Shown: positions 7,053 to 16,962, counted from the stretch's first letter. The stretch is 64,000 bases of DNA from Phycisphaera sp. (GCA_016125285.1 WGMA01000020.1:1-64000), one strand, 5' to 3'. Translations and numbers: made by a program. The notes: generated from the letters alone by a model not told the origin.

Positions 7053-8971
7053 TACGCATCAAAGTCCGTCAGCGACTTCGGCGGGATCGCTACGCGCAGG
7101 GCGTTGAGGACGGCGATGACGTCGATCGCTTCCTGCGCGACGGCGCCGGCGACGGGCGGCAGGTAGCCCATCGCCGCGAGGATCATGCCGACGACGCTCA
7201 GCGCCATGCCGCCCACCGCGGACTGCAGCGCGATGCGGCGCATCCGCTGGCTGATGTGCAGGAACTCGTCGACCTTTTCCAGCGAGCTGTCCATGATGAC
7301 CGCGCCCGCGGCCTCGGTGGTGACGTCGCTGTTGGCGCCGAACGCGACGCCGACCGTCGCGGCGGTCAGGGCCGGTGCGTCGTTGATGCCGTCGCCGAGG
7401 AACACCGTGTTCGCCTCGGCGGTGGTCTTGCGCACGATCTCGACTTTCTGCTCGGGCGTCTGACCGGCGTGGACCTCCGTGATGCCGACACGGGCGGCGA
7501 GGTACTCGACCTCCGACGCGCGGTCGCCCGACACGAGCATCACGCGGTCGAAGTGGTGCTTGGGCGAGAGGTGGCCGATGAACGACCGGCTCTCGCCGCG
7601 CGGCTCGTCGCGGAAGCGGTACGTCGCGGCGTAGGCGTCGTTCATCACGATCACGCACTCGAGGCCCGCGCCGGTCGGCGGCAGCTGCGTCGCGGCGTCG
7701 GTCTGCTCGGCGGCGAGCTGCTTGCGGCTCATCACGCGGATGGTCACGCCGTCGATCTCGGCGCGCATGCCTTCGCCGGGGCGTTCGCTGATCTCGCGCA
7801 CGGGCAGCACATCGATGTCGGCGTCGTCCGCGGCGGCGACGATCGCTCGGGCGAGCGGGTGCTTGGAGTAACGTTCGGCGCTGGACACGAGCGACAGCAG
7901 GCGGGGCGCGTCGACGCCGTCGGCGGTGAGCTGCTCGGTGAGGCGCGGCTGGCCGTAGGTCAGCGTGCCGGTCTTGTCGAAGATCGCCACGCGGCAGGTG
8001 TCGACCTTTTCGAGCACGACGGGGTCGCGCACGATGATGCCGCGCCGGGCGGCGAGCGAGATCGACCCGATGATCGCCACGGGGATCGCGATCAGCAGCG
8101 GGCAGGGCGTGGCGACGACGAGCACGGCGAGGAACCGCACGGCGTCGCCGCTGACGCCCCACGCGATCAGCGCCAGCGTCACGGCGATCGGCGTGTACCA
8201 CGCGCCGAGCTGGTCGCCGAGCCGACGCAGCCGGGGCTTGCGCTGCTCCGACTCGCGCATCACCTGCATGATCTTCGCGTAGCGCGAGTCGCGGGCGAGT
8301 TGCGTGGCGCGGATCGTCAGGGCGGTCTCGCCGTTGATCGCGCCGGAGAGCACCGACGAGCCGGGCGTCTTTGACATCTCGTACGGCTCGCCGGTGAGGT
8401 ACGATTCGTCCATGACGCCGTGGCCCTCGATGACCTCGCCGTCGATCGGGCAGATCTCGTGGGGGTAGACGACGACGACGTCGCCGACGCGGACGTCGTC
8501 GAGGGACACGTCGGTGACGCGCGCCTTGCCCGCGTCGTCGTTGCCGTCGCCGCCGCGCCGGTGCGCGAGGTTGGGCATGCGTTTGGCCAGGGCCTCGAGC
8601 ACGGACGACGCGGACTGCACGGCGTAGGCCTCCAGCGCCTCGCCGCCGGAGAGCATCAGCACGACCAGCGTCCCGGCGAGGTACTCGTCGAGCAGCACGG
8701 CGGTGACGATGGAGATGCCGGCCAGCAGGTCGGAGCCGAACTGCTGGCGCATCAGCTTGACAAGCAGGCCGACGACGAGCGGCGTGCCGCCGAGGCCGAG
8801 CGCGACGAAGAGCGGGATATTCGCCGCGAGCGCCGACGCCTCGGCGCCGAAGCGGAGGATCAGGTGCGTGGCGATGGCGGCGAGCGCGAGCAGCGCGATG
8901 AGGGTCTGGGTCTTGCGGAGGATGCCCCGGGAGGGCTGGGGCGAGGTCGGCGTGTCGGGGGCGTCCGTCAT
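7052..8971 (-). CDS. Heavy-metal translocating P1B-type ATPase
   Basis: Membrane pump moving a transition metal with ATP. 639 residues from ATG 8971; the frame stays open upstream but only this start has the family's N-terminus. All P-type signatures are present: TGEP in the actuator domain, phosphorylation site DKTGT (Asp332), GDGINDAP hinge and about six to eight membrane helices. The transmembrane metal motif is TPC (288-290, ATPCPLL) rather than the CPC of copper and zinc pumps, and there is no N-terminal HMA metal-binding domain. TPC-type pumps have been linked to nickel or iron; the substrate here is an inference. The last helix has [15 protein letters not shown]. Monocistronic, divergent from prfB. 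Confidence 0.92.
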   Translation of the reverse strand: MTDAPDTPTSPQPSRGILRKTQTLIALLALAAIATHLILRFGAEASALAANIPLFVALGLGGTPLVVGLLVKLMRQQFGSDLLAGISIVTAVLLDEYLAGTLVVLMLSGGEALEAYAVQSASSVLEALAKRMPNLAHRRGGDGNDDAGKARVTDVSLDDVRVGDVVVVYPHEICPIDGEVIEGHGVMDESYLTGEPYEMSKTPGSSVLSGAINGETALTIRATQLARDSRYAKIMQVMRESEQRKPRLRRLGDQLGAWYTPIAVTLALIAWGVSGDAVRFLAVLVVATPCPLLIAIPVAIIGSISLAARRGIIVRDPVVLEKVDTCRVAIFDKTGTLTYGQPRLTEQLTADGVDAPRLLSLVSSAERYSKHPLARAIVAAADDADIDVLPVREISERPGEGMRAEIDGVTIRVMSRKQLAAEQTDAATQLPPTGAGLECVIVMNDAYAATYRFRDEPRGESRSFIGHLSPKHHFDRVMLVSGDRASEVEYLAARVGITEVHAGQTPEQKVEIVRKTTAEANTVFLGDGINDAPALTAATVGVAFGANSDVTTEAAGAVIMDSSLEKVDEFLHISQRMRRIALQSAVGGMALSVVGMILAAMGYLPPVAGAVAQEAIDVIAVLNALRVAIPPKSLTDFDA

Positions 8972-9018
8972 GTTTGGCGTGATCCGACGCGTAGGCGCCG
9001 CGTCGCGCCCCGCGCCGG

Positions 9019-9045
9019 AGTATACCACGCGCGGGCAGGTGACAA
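9019..9045 (-). promoter_or_regulatory. Promoter of the metal ATPase
   Basis: On the minus strand an extended -10, TGGTATACT (TATACT at 9024-9019), lies 15 bases after TTGTCA (9045-9040). The -35 overlaps that of the divergent prfB promoter, so the two genes may compete for polymerase. Confidence 0.4.
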
Positions 9046-9067
9046 TCCCCGCGGTGGCGGATACCAT
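9039..9067 (+). promoter_or_regulatory. Promoter of prfB
   Basis: GTGACA (9039-9044) and TACCAT (9062-9067) spaced by 17 bases. The predicted start near 9074 leaves a leader of about 26 bases carrying GAGAGG before the ATG at 9100. Confidence 0.4.
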
Positions 9068-9099
9068 GCCACGTCCTACAACGACCGAGAGGTGCAGCC

Positions 9100-10216
9100 A
9101 TGCAGCGCGAGAACGTGCAGTACGACATCGAAACCCTTGCGGCGCGGATCGTAAACATCCGCGACTCTCTTTAACATCGACAAGCGAATAGAGCGGCTCA
9201 AGGAACTCGAGCAGCAGATGGGCGCTCCAAACTTCTGGAACGACCAGGACGCCGCGCAGAAAGTCGTCGCCGAGCTGAAGTCGAACAAGGCGTTGATCGA
9301 CCCGGTCGAGGCCGCGGTCAAGGCGTCGCGCGACCTGAACGAGCTGTACGAGCTGGCGTCGATGGAGGGTGACGCGGAGGTGCTCGCGGAGGTCGAGGCG
9401 GAGCTGACGAAGCAGGAGCAGCAGGCCGAGAAGCTCGAGCTGCGGACGCTGCTGGGTCGCAAGCACGATCACCGCAGTTGCTACCTGTCGATCTACTCCG
9501 GCGACGGCGGCACGGAGGCGAACGACTGGTCGGAGATGCTGATGCGGATGTACCTGCGGTACTGCGAGATGCAGGGCTGGAAGGTCGAGGAGGTCGACCG
9601 GCACGACGGCGAAGAGGTCGGCATCAAGGACGTGACGCTGCACATCAAGGGCGAGTACGCGTTCGGGTACATGTCGTGCGAGCGGGGCACGCACCGGCTG
9701 GCCCGCGTCAGCCCGTTCAACGCGCAGGGCAAGCGGCAGACGAGCTTCGCGACGGTCGACGTCGTGCCGGAGCTCGAGGAGAACGACATCGAGATCGACG
9801 AGAACGATCTGGACATCGAGTTCTTCGCGCGGTCGTCGGGCCCGGGCGGGCAGAACGTCAACAAGGTGGCCTCGGCGTGCCGCATCATCCACAAACCGAC
9901 GGGCATCACGGTCGTCTGCTCGGTCGAGCGGAAGCAGCAGCAGAACAAGAAGCAGGCGATGGGGATCCTGCAGGCGAAGCTCGAGGTGCTCGAGGAAGAG
10001 AAGCGCGAGGCGGAGCGGCAGAAGGACGCCGGCGACCTGAAGATGGGCTGGGGCACGCAGATCCGCAGCTACGTGATCTACGACAACCGCGTGAAGGACG
10101 TGCGGACGGGCTACGAGGTGGGCAACCCGCAGCGTGTGCTCGATGGCGATCTGGACGGATTTATCGACGCCGAGCTCCGCCGCCGCCAGCAGGTCAAGCA
10201 GGCGGGCGATAACTGA
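9100..10216 (+). CDS. prfB: Peptide chain release factor 2 (programmed +1 frameshift)
   Basis: Releases nascent chains at UGA and UAA codons. The zero frame starts at ATG 9100 behind GAGAGG, encodes 24 residues ending IVNIRDSL and stops at TAA 9172-9174. Sliding one base forward at CTT TAA C continues as [17 protein letters not shown] and gives about 371 residues in all, the usual RF2 size. Conserved RF2 features follow: the SPF tripeptide ([10 protein letters not shown]) for stop recognition and GPGGQNVNK with the catalytic GGQ loop. The slippery site is the classic CTT-stop-C, but the stop is TAA instead of the near-universal TGA. No AGGGGG-like internal Shine-Dalgarno sequence is visible upstream. 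A caller ignoring the shift would start at ATG 9218. Confidence 0.93.
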
Positions 10217-10409
10217 TATCGGACGTGGCCCGCCGGGGGCGCAACGTCACCGGCCGCCGGTTGCCGACAGACGTGGGAGAAAGATGACTTATTGTGAATA
10301 AGGTAGTTACGTAAGTTAACCCCGAGCGCGGCCGTCAGAGTTCACGCCGATTTTGCGACTGATTCTCTGGCATTGGCACCGTGTTGCGGTTTAGAATGAC
10401 ACGCTGAAA
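10217..10409 (+). other. Intergenic region, nothing firm
   Basis: AT-rich for this genome. TAGAAT at 10392-10397 lies 12 bases before the next ATG and could be a -10 box, but no good -35 is found at the right distance. No gene or clear terminator seen. Confidence 0.3.
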
Positions 10410-13400
10410 ATGAAGATCGACCCTCGCTTTACAACCGAGTCAGGGCGGGAGGTTTTTACAGGCAACGAATTACTGGTGAAGGGGGCGCTTGAGACCCGCG
10501 GCGGCGTGCATCTGCTGACCGGGTACCCAGGCTCGCCGATCGCCGGCTTCTTCGACGCCTGTGAAGCCATCGGGCCGCTGCTTAACGAGCACGGCATCAT
10601 TGCCCGCATCGCCTCCAACGAGGCGTTGTCTGTGGCCATGGTGAACGGTTCGCAGATGGCGGGCTGTCGGTCGATGACGGCGATGAAGAACGTCGGGCTG
10701 CACGTCGCGTCGGACGCGCTGGCGCTGGGTGTGCTGGCGGGTACGAAGGGCGACGGCGGCGGGCTGATCATCTGTGGCGACGACCCGTGGTCGGACTCGA
10801 CGCAGGTGCCGGCCGACAGCCGCTACCTCGCCGAGCACGTCCGCATGCCGATGCTCGAGCCGTCGACCCCGCAGGAAGTCAAGGACTGGGTCGACGTCGG
10901 CTTCCGCCTGTCCAAGGCGGGCAACATCTACATCGGGTACATGATGACGGTGGCGGTCGCGGACGGAGGCGGGTCCGTCGAGTGCCGCGCCAACCACTTC
11001 CCCGAGGTCAACACGCATCAGCGCGCCACGCTCAGCTACGAGCGCGACATCGAGCAGTCGCTCGATCAGTTCGTGCTGCTGCCGCCGCGCACGTGGCAAC
11101 GCGAGCTGACGATCCCCGCGCGGCACGCCGCGGTCGTCGCCGAGGCGCGCAAGCTCGGCGTCAACCGCATCGAGCACAAGCCGCAGAAGGGCGAGGTCGT
11201 GCCGCTCGGGTTCGTCGCGTCCGGCGTCGCCTACGCGTATCTCACGCAGGCGCTCGAAGAGATGGGCCTGTCCGGCAAGCTGCCGATCCTCAAGCTCGGC
11301 CTGTCGTACCCCGTCGACGACCAGCTCGTGCGCGAGTTCGCGTGGCAGTGCCGCCAGATGATCGTCATCGAGGAACGCCGCGACTTCGTCGAGCGACAGA
11401 TCAACTCGATCATCTCCCCGCTGCGCCAGCGCGGCGAGCTGAACACCGACGTGTGGGGCAAGCAGTTCCCCAACGACCTGCCGGGCATCCCGGCGTTGCG
11501 CGGCCTGCATCCGTCGATGCTCATCGAGCGGCTCGTCCCGCTCATCAAGGACCACCCGACGCTGCCGATCGAGCTGACCAACGGCCGGCTCAGCGCCGAG
11601 GTCGCCCGCATCCAGCGCGCCGGCGAGGTGAGCGTGGCGGTGTCGAAGCGGACGCCGACGTTCTGCCCGGGCTGCCCGCACCGCGACTCGTCGAGCGTGC
11701 TGCTGGAGCTCCGCCGCGATCTGCTCGACGCCCAGTACATGCAGCGCACGCACAAGTCGCCGCCGGTCGATCTCGTGGCGCACGGCGACACGGGTTGCTA
11801 CACGATGCTGATGTTCGAGCCGAACAAGCCGCTGATGCACAACTACAGCGGCATGGGCCTCGGCGGCGCGACCGGCGCGGGCATCGACCCGTTCATCACC
11901 AACAAGCAGATCGTGTTCATGGGCGACGGCACGTTCTTCCACAGCGGCCAGGCGGCGATCGCGCAGTCGATGGCCACGCACCAGGACATCACGTACATCA
12001 TCCTCGAGAACCGCACGACGGCGATGACCGGCCACCAGCCCCACGCCGGTTGTGAGACCGACCTGGCGGGCAACCCGCAGCTGGCGCTGGAGATCGAGAC
12101 GATCGTGCGCGGCATGATCCCCAAGCGGCACAAGTCCGACGTGCGCGTGATCCGCATGAACCCCGAGGACCGCGAAGACTACCGCAGCGCGATGGAGCGG
12201 GCGGTGCTCGCGCCGGGCGTGAAGGTCGTGATCGCCGACAAGGAGTGCGGCATCACCCGCCAGCGGCGCGTCAAGGCCGAGGAACGCGGCGAGATCTACG
12301 AGCAGGGTTACCTGGCGAAGAAGACGTACATGAACGTCGCGACGGAGGTCTGCGAGTTCTGCCTGGAGTGCACGAACACCACCGGCTGTCCCGGCCTCAA
12401 GCTCGTCGACACGGACTACGGCCCGAAGGTGCAGACGGATTTCTCGGCGTGCGTCAACGACGGCGCGTGCGCGCGGATCCACGCGTGCCCGAGCTTCGAG
12501 GAGGTCACGGTCTACCGGCAGGCGGCGCCGCGCAGCGGTGACGAGCACGTCGAGCTGCGCGACATCCCGCCCGCGCCGCGCCCGATCCACGCCGAGCAGG
12601 ACACGTGGCGAGCCTACCTCGCCGGCGTCGGCGGCATGGGCATCGGCCTGGCGACGGCGATCCTCGTGACCGCCGGTCACAAGATGGGCTACAACGTCCA
12701 GTTCCTCGACAAGAAGGGCCTGGCGATCCGCGGCGGCGGCGTGTTCAGTCAGATCGTGTACACCCGCGAGCAGCAGCGTCCGCGGCAGACCACGCCGGTC
12801 GTGCCGTACGGCAAGGCCGACCTGCTGCTGGCCGTCGACCTGCTCGAGGGCGTGCGTGCGATCGACGCCGAGGCCGGGTACCGCGTCGCGGCGCGCGACA
12901 CGACCGCCGCGGTGGTCAACACGGCGCTGGCGCCGACGGTGCTGAACCTGATGGGCCGCGACGGCATCGACATCGACGCCCTCCGCGGCGCCATCGCGAG
13001 CCACACGCACCCCGAGCGTCAGTTGGCGTTCAACGTCGGCGACCTGTGCGAGCGTGTGCTCGACTCCAAGCTCTACGCCAACATCATGATGCTCGGCATG
13101 GCGTTCCAGGGCGGGTACCTGCCGCTGACGTACGAGGCGATCGAGTCGGCGATCCGCAGCGTCGTCCGCCGCGACCTCGAACGCAACCTCCGCGCGTTCC
13201 ACATCGGACGCAAGATCGTCGAGCGGCCCGACCTGTTCACCGTCGACCCGACCCACGAGGTCGAGTCGCCCGCGAAGGCGATCCGCCGCAAGGCCAACGC
13301 GCTGCGGGCGCAGTTCCTCGGCTGGTTCGGCCAGGGGCGCGGCAAGGCGGTGTCACGCAAGTACCGGCACGCCGTGCTGCCGCTGCTGCGGAAGATGACG

Positions 13401-14090
13401 AAGATGGGCGTTGACGATCGCCTGATGCGCGACGTGGTCATCCGCGCCTACGACTGCGTGATGTGGGGCGGCGGGCCGGACTACGCACGCCAGTACCTCT
13501 CGCGCATCGAGCGCATCCTGCTGAAGGATTCCGCCGAGCACGGCTGGGCGATGACCCGCGCCGCCGTGTGGAACCTCGCGAAGGTGATGCTCATCAAGGA
13601 CGAGGTGTACGTCTCGTCGATGCTCACCAGCCCGCACAAGTACCAGCGCGACCGCCGCCGCTTCAACGTCAACCCCGCACGCGGCGACCGCATCGTCTAC
13701 CGCCATCACAATCGGCCGGAGTTCGTCCTGTTCGGCCACAAGCTCCGCTTCCACTTCAAGGCGCGCGACTGGCACCTGCGTGTGATGTCCGGCTGCAGGT
13801 GGCTGCGCGGGTTGCTGCCGGGCTGGCACAAGCCCGAGCGCGAGTTCCGCGACTGGTTCATGGAACTGGTCGATCAGGCCGACTGGGCCGACGAGCAGCA
13901 GTACCAGACCTGGCTCAACGTGTTGCGCACGCCGGATTCCGTGACCGGCTACCGCGAGGTGCGCTACCCGAAGATGGAAGCCGCCCGCGCCCGCGCCCAG
14001 GCGTTCCTCGACGGCCGCGACGCCCGCCCGCCGCAGGCCGGTCGCACCGTCAGCCTCTCCGACCGCATCCTCACGCAGCGCGTCTCCTGA
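10410..14090 (+). CDS. Indolepyruvate:ferredoxin oxidoreductase, fused alpha-beta subunits
   Basis: Thiamine-diphosphate, iron-sulfur enzyme that oxidatively decarboxylates 2-oxoacids such as indolepyruvate to acyl-CoA with reduction of ferredoxin. 1226 residues in one chain. Order of parts: pyrimidine-binding domain with GGVHLLTGYPGSPI; middle domain; TPP-binding domain with FCPGCPHRDS, HGDTGCYT and the GDG motif FMGDGTFFHSG; a 4Fe-4S segment with CEFCLECTNTTGCPG and a further Cys cluster to HACPSF; then a gamma-type oxidoreductase domain starting AGVGGMGIG with IRGGGVFSQI. In archaea IorA and IorB are separate, while many bacteria have this fused form. The C-terminal ~300 residues are the usual extension. 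It stands alone, with no ferredoxin gene beside it. Confidence 0.9.
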   Translation: MKIDPRFTTESGREVFTGNELLVKGALETRGGVHLLTGYPGSPIAGFFDACEAIGPLLNEHGIIARIASNEALSVAMVNGSQMAGCRSMTAMKNVGLHVASDALALGVLAGTKGDGGGLIICGDDPWSDSTQVPADSRYLAEHVRMPMLEPSTPQEVKDWVDVGFRLSKAGNIYIGYMMTVAVADGGGSVECRANHFPEVNTHQRATLSYERDIEQSLDQFVLLPPRTWQRELTIPARHAAVVAEARKLGVNRIEHKPQKGEVVPLGFVASGVAYAYLTQALEEMGLSGKLPILKLGLSYPVDDQLVREFAWQCRQMIVIEERRDFVERQINSIISPLRQRGELNTDVWGKQFPNDLPGIPALRGLHPSMLIERLVPLIKDHPTLPIELTNGRLSAEVARIQRAGEVSVAVSKRTPTFCPGCPHRDSSSVLLELRRDLLDAQYMQRTHKSPPVDLVAHGDTGCYTMLMFEPNKPLMHNYSGMGLGGATGAGIDPFITNKQIVFMGDGTFFHSGQAAIAQSMATHQDITYIILENRTTAMTGHQPHAGCETDLAGNPQLALEIETIVRGMIPKRHKSDVRVIRMNPEDREDYRSAMERAVLAPGVKVVIADKECGITRQRRVKAEERGEIYEQGYLAKKTYMNVATEVCEFCLECTNTTGCPGLKLVDTDYGPKVQTDFSACVNDGACARIHACPSFEEVTVYRQAAPRSGDEHVELRDIPPAPRPIHAEQDTWRAYLAGVGGMGIGLATAILVTAGHKMGYNVQFLDKKGLAIRGGGVFSQIVYTREQQRPRQTTPVVPYGKADLLLAVDLLEGVRAIDAEAGYRVAARDTTAAVVNTALAPTVLNLMGRDGIDIDALRGAIASHTHPERQLAFNVGDLCERVLDSKLYANIMMLGMAFQGGYLPLTYEAIESAIRSVVRRDLERNLRAFHIGRKIVERPDLFTVDPTHEVESPAKAIRRKANALRAQFLGWFGQGRGKAVSRKYRHAVLPLLRKMTKMGVDDRLMRDVVIRAYDCVMWGGGPDYARQYLSRIERILLKDSAEHGWAMTRAAVWNLAKVMLIKDEVYVSSMLTSPHKYQRDRRRFNVNPARGDRIVYRHHNRPEFVLFGHKLRFHFKARDWHLRVMSGCRWLRGLLPGWHKPEREFRDWFMELVDQADWADEQQYQTWLNVLRTPDSVTGYREVRYPKMEAARARAQAFLDGRDARPPQAGRTVSLSDRILTQRVS

Positions 14091-14151
14091 AAAGCCACCC
14101 CTAATCGATGTACAACCGGTGTGCGCTTGCGGTACGCCAGGTGTGCGCCGG

Positions 14152-14183
14152 TTACGACGACGCGATGCCCATAATCGTCGTAA
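14152..14183. promoter_or_regulatory. Inverted repeat, possible operator or terminator hairpin
   Basis: Perfect 9-bp arms TTACGACGA (14152-14160) and TCGTCGTAA (14175-14183) around a 14-base loop, between the oxidoreductase stop and the next gene. No T tract follows, so an operator is as likely as a terminator. Confidence 0.45.
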
Positions 14184-14206
14184 GTCATTGAATATTAACG
14201 TTTGCG

Positions 14207-14240
14207 TGCTGTGGCACGGGGATTGATTTATGTCACAGCA
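14207..14240 (+). promoter_or_regulatory. Inverted repeat covering the start of the next gene
   Basis: TGCTGTG (14207-14213) pairs with CACAGCA (14234-14240), whose last base is the A of the ATG. The intervening sequence has no Shine-Dalgarno element. In the RNA the stem would bury the start codon. Confidence 0.4.
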
Positions 14241-14686
14241 TGAGACTCGACACGCACACAGAATGGGCGGGTATCACCGGGAGCCCGCAGGACCTTGAAC
14301 ACTCCAGCCGCTGGTACGCGGCGGTCAACGGGCTGGCGGGTGTCAGCCTGCTGCTGTTCGCGATCGGCCTGCTGCTGCCGGCGATGGAGGGCGTGCCGGG
14401 GTACGTGATGCTCCGCTTCGGCGTCTACCACTACGGCTCGAACGCGCTGCTGCTGGCCGCGCCGCTGCTCGTCCGGCTGCTTCGGCACGCGTCGCCTTGG
14501 GCCGTGGGTATGTTCCAACTCGTGATGACCGTTTCGACGATGTGGGTCGCGTTCGGCGCGATGATGTTTGTCGCGCCGGTCGACCTCGCGTCGGGCTACG
14601 TCGTGTGGGTCGCGGCACACGTGCTGATGACGATGTACGTGTTCTTGATCACCGGCGTATCCGCGCACGCCGCGGACCCCGCGTAG
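14240..14686 (+). CDS. Small integral membrane protein, 148 aa
   Basis: Not assigned to a family. After a polar N-terminus (residues 1-25), about four hydrophobic helices follow, for example GVSLLLFAIGLLLP, ALLLAAPLLVRLL, VMTVSTMWVAFGAMMF and VLMTMYVFLITG. This indicates an inner-membrane protein with few loops and no catalytic motif. No ribosome binding site precedes the ATG, and the start overlaps one arm of an inverted repeat. A GNAT-aminotransferase fusion gene begins 44 bases downstream on the same strand, so the two may be co-transcribed. Confidence 0.7.
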   Translation: MRLDTHTEWAGITGSPQDLEHSSRWYAAVNGLAGVSLLLFAIGLLLPAMEGVPGYVMLRFGVYHYGSNALLLAAPLLVRLLRHASPWAVGMFQLVMTVSTMWVAFGAMMFVAPVDLASGYVVWVAAHVLMTMYVFLITGVSAHAADPA

Positions 14687-14729
14687 GCGCACCGTTCGCT
14701 TTAAAGCAATCTCGCTTCGGAGGCCTGCC

Positions 14730-16445
14730 ATGATTCTCCAGGACCAGACACACGAAATGATGACCGTCGCCATCGCCGACGAGGCGCAGCGCGAGACGAT
14801 CTATCAGATGCGTCACGACGTGTACGCGGAGGAACTGTCGCAGCACGCGGTGAACGAGCGCGGCCGCCTCAGCGACAGCCTCGACACGTTCAACACCTAC
14901 CTCACGGTCACGTCGGGCGGCGAGATGCTCGGGTTCGTCAGCGTCACGCCGCCGGGCGCCACGCCGTTCTCGATCGACAAGTACGTCGACCGCGAACGTC
15001 TGCCGTTCGAGCTCGACCGCGGCGTGTTCGAGGTGCGGCTGCTGACGGTGATGCCGCGGCATCGCCACACGCAGGCCGCGGCCGTGCTGATGTGGGCGGC
15101 GCTGCGATGGGTCGAGTCACGCGGCGGGCGGCGGATCGTGGCGATCGGACGCGACGCGGTGATGGAGATGTACGAGCGGGTCGGCTTCGAGCGGGTCGGC
15201 ATCACGGTGAAGAGCGGGGCGGTGGGGTTTGAGGTGATGAGCGCGTCGGTGCAGCGGCTGCGGCGGGGCGGAGGGAGATTCGTGACGCGCTGGGAACGCG
15301 AGGGCTGTATCGACTGGCGGCTCGACACGCCGTTCGATCGGCCCGCGGCGTGTTACCACGGCGGGGCGTTCTTCGACGCGATCGGCGCCGACTTCGACAC
15401 GCTCGAGCGGCGCGACCGCGTCGTCAACGCCGACGTGCTCGACGCGTGGTTCGACCCGTCGCCCGGCGTCGTCGAGGCGCTGCGCGATCACCTGCCGTGG
15501 CTGCTGCGCACGTCGCCGCCGACCGGCTGCGAGGGCATGGTGCGCGCGATCGCGACGGCGCGCGGCGTCGACCCCGCGTGCGTGCTGCCCGGCGCGGGGT
15601 CCAGCGACCTGATCTTCCTGGCGCTGCGCCGTTGGCTGACGCCCGACAGCCGCGTCCTGATCCTCGATCCGATGTACGGCGAGTACGCCCACGTGCTCGA
15701 GCACGTCATCGGCTGCGAGGTCGACCGCCTCACGCTCCGACGCGGCGATCAATACGACGTCGACACCGCGGCGCTCGCCACGCGGCTCGCCGGCGGACGC
15801 TACGACCTGGCGATCCTCGTCAACCCCAACAGCCCGACGGGGCGGCACGTCGACGGGCACGTGCTGCGCGACGTGCTCGACCAGGCGTCGCCGCGCACGC
15901 GTGTGTGGATCGACGAGACGTACATCGACTACGTCGGCGCGGCGCAGTCGCTCGAGCGATACGCAGCGGACAGCGCGAACGTGGTGATCTGCAAGTCGAT
16001 GTCGAAGGTGTACGCGCTGAGCGGCGTGCGTGCGGCGTACATGGTCGGCCCGATGCACCTGATCGAATCGCTGCGCCCGCCGACGCCGCCGTGGGCGGTG
16101 AGCCTGCCGGGGCAGCTCGCGGCCGTGCGCGCGCTGCAGGACCCCGATTACTACGCCGCGCGCTACGCCGAGACCCACCGCATGCGCGACGCGATGGCGC
16201 GCGAGCTGGCCACCCGATTCGACATCGACGTCGTGCCCGGCGTGGCGAACTTCCTGCTGTGTCACCTGCCGCAGCCCGGCCCCAACGCCGCCGAGCTCGT
16301 CCGCGCCTGCCGCACCAGCGGCGTGTTTCTCCGCGACGCGTCCAACATGGGCGACCACCTCGGCGACCGCGCCATCCGCATCGCTCTCAAAGACGAAGCG
16401 ACCAACGCGACCATCATCGGCGCGATCGCCGACGTGTTGAGATAA
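14730..16445 (+). CDS. GNAT-like acyltransferase fused to a HisC-type aminotransferase
   Basis: 571 residues in two parts. Residues 1-190 look like a GNAT/autoinducer-synthase-type acyltransferase (IYQMRHDVYAEELSQH, FEVRLLTVMPRHRHTQAAAVLM, MYERVGFERVG). Residues ~200-571 are a class I/II PLP aminotransferase resembling histidinol-phosphate aminotransferase: GAGSSDLIF, LVNPNSPTGR, WIDETYIDY and the PLP-lysine block CKSMSKVYALSG. A strong GGAGG precedes ATG 14730. Known family chemistry predicts acyl transfer and transamination in one chain; substrates are unknown. No histidine biosynthesis genes are nearby, so a role as the pathway HisC is unlikely. Could act on an amino-acid-derived signal or lipid; that is speculation. 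Confidence 0.85.
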   Translation: MILQDQTHEMMTVAIADEAQRETIYQMRHDVYAEELSQHAVNERGRLSDSLDTFNTYLTVTSGGEMLGFVSVTPPGATPFSIDKYVDRERLPFELDRGVFEVRLLTVMPRHRHTQAAAVLMWAALRWVESRGGRRIVAIGRDAVMEMYERVGFERVGITVKSGAVGFEVMSASVQRLRRGGGRFVTRWEREGCIDWRLDTPFDRPAACYHGGAFFDAIGADFDTLERRDRVVNADVLDAWFDPSPGVVEALRDHLPWLLRTSPPTGCEGMVRAIATARGVDPACVLPGAGSSDLIFLALRRWLTPDSRVLILDPMYGEYAHVLEHVIGCEVDRLTLRRGDQYDVDTAALATRLAGGRYDLAILVNPNSPTGRHVDGHVLRDVLDQASPRTRVWIDETYIDYVGAAQSLERYAADSANVVICKSMSKVYALSGVRAAYMVGPMHLIESLRPPTPPWAVSLPGQLAAVRALQDPDYYAARYAETHRMRDAMARELATRFDIDVVPGVANFLLCHLPQPGPNAAELVRACRTSGVFLRDASNMGDHLGDRAIRIALKDEATNATIIGAIADVLR

Positions 16446-16500
16446 GAGGAGTTTCGGTCGTTCACGCGATCGTTCGAGTGGTCGTCTTGGATATCCAAAC

Positions 16501-16962
16501 ATGCGCGTTGTGACTCTACTTGCAGTTTCATTGTTCGTGATAGCTGGGTGTGGTAGACCGGGTACGACAATCAAGCTTTCAGCCGATCGCGAGACGGTGT
16601 GGAATGCCGCGAGATCCGCCGTCCACGACGAGTTGGCGGTGGATGAGAACTTACAGATTGGTTTCTCGGGTTGGGGAGGTCTATTCAGCGATCCGGTCAG
16701 AAGTGAGTTCTGTCGCGATACCGGACACATTCGCGTGCCTGGATTCCCAGCGGCATTCGGAATCGAGAGTGAATCCAACCTCTTCTTCGGCATCGTCTAT
16801 GTGCTCGATCTTTACGTTATCGAGCACGGCCAGGAAACGTTGCTCAACGTGCACATCTGGCGATCGGGTTGTTTCAATCAGAAGTGCGGTTGGAATTCGG
16901 GCGAAGAAAATCGCTTCATTGCTGAGGTGCGTAGACGCCTGCCGAGTCGTGAACCTGACTAG
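16501..16962 (+). CDS. Putative lipoprotein, 153 aa
   Basis: The N-terminus MRVVTLLAVSLFVIAGCG is a lipoprotein signal with the lipobox IAGC, so it should be processed by signal peptidase II and anchored to a membrane. The mature part has Cys residues at FCRD and SGCFNQKC that could form disulfides, and ends EENRFIAEVRRRLPS. No family recognised. The 3' end overlaps the stop of the convergent bioB gene by four bases. No clear ribosome binding site precedes the ATG. GC is lower than in neighbours. Confidence 0.65.
   Translation: MRVVTLLAVSLFVIAGCGRPGTTIKLSADRETVWNAARSAVHDELAVDENLQIGFSGWGGLFSDPVRSEFCRDTGHIRVPGFPAAFGIESESNLFFGIVYVLDLYVIEHGQETLLNVHIWRSGCFNQKCGWNSGEENRFIAEVRRRLPSREPD

Noticed and set aside
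8972-9892. N-terminal extension of the metal ATPase frame through prfB
   Set aside because: The extension is antisense to prfB; the ATPase proper starts at 8971.
10470-13256. 928-codon frame opposite the indolepyruvate oxidoreductase gene
   Set aside because: Antisense shadow; the plus-strand gene has complete TPP and iron-sulfur motifs.
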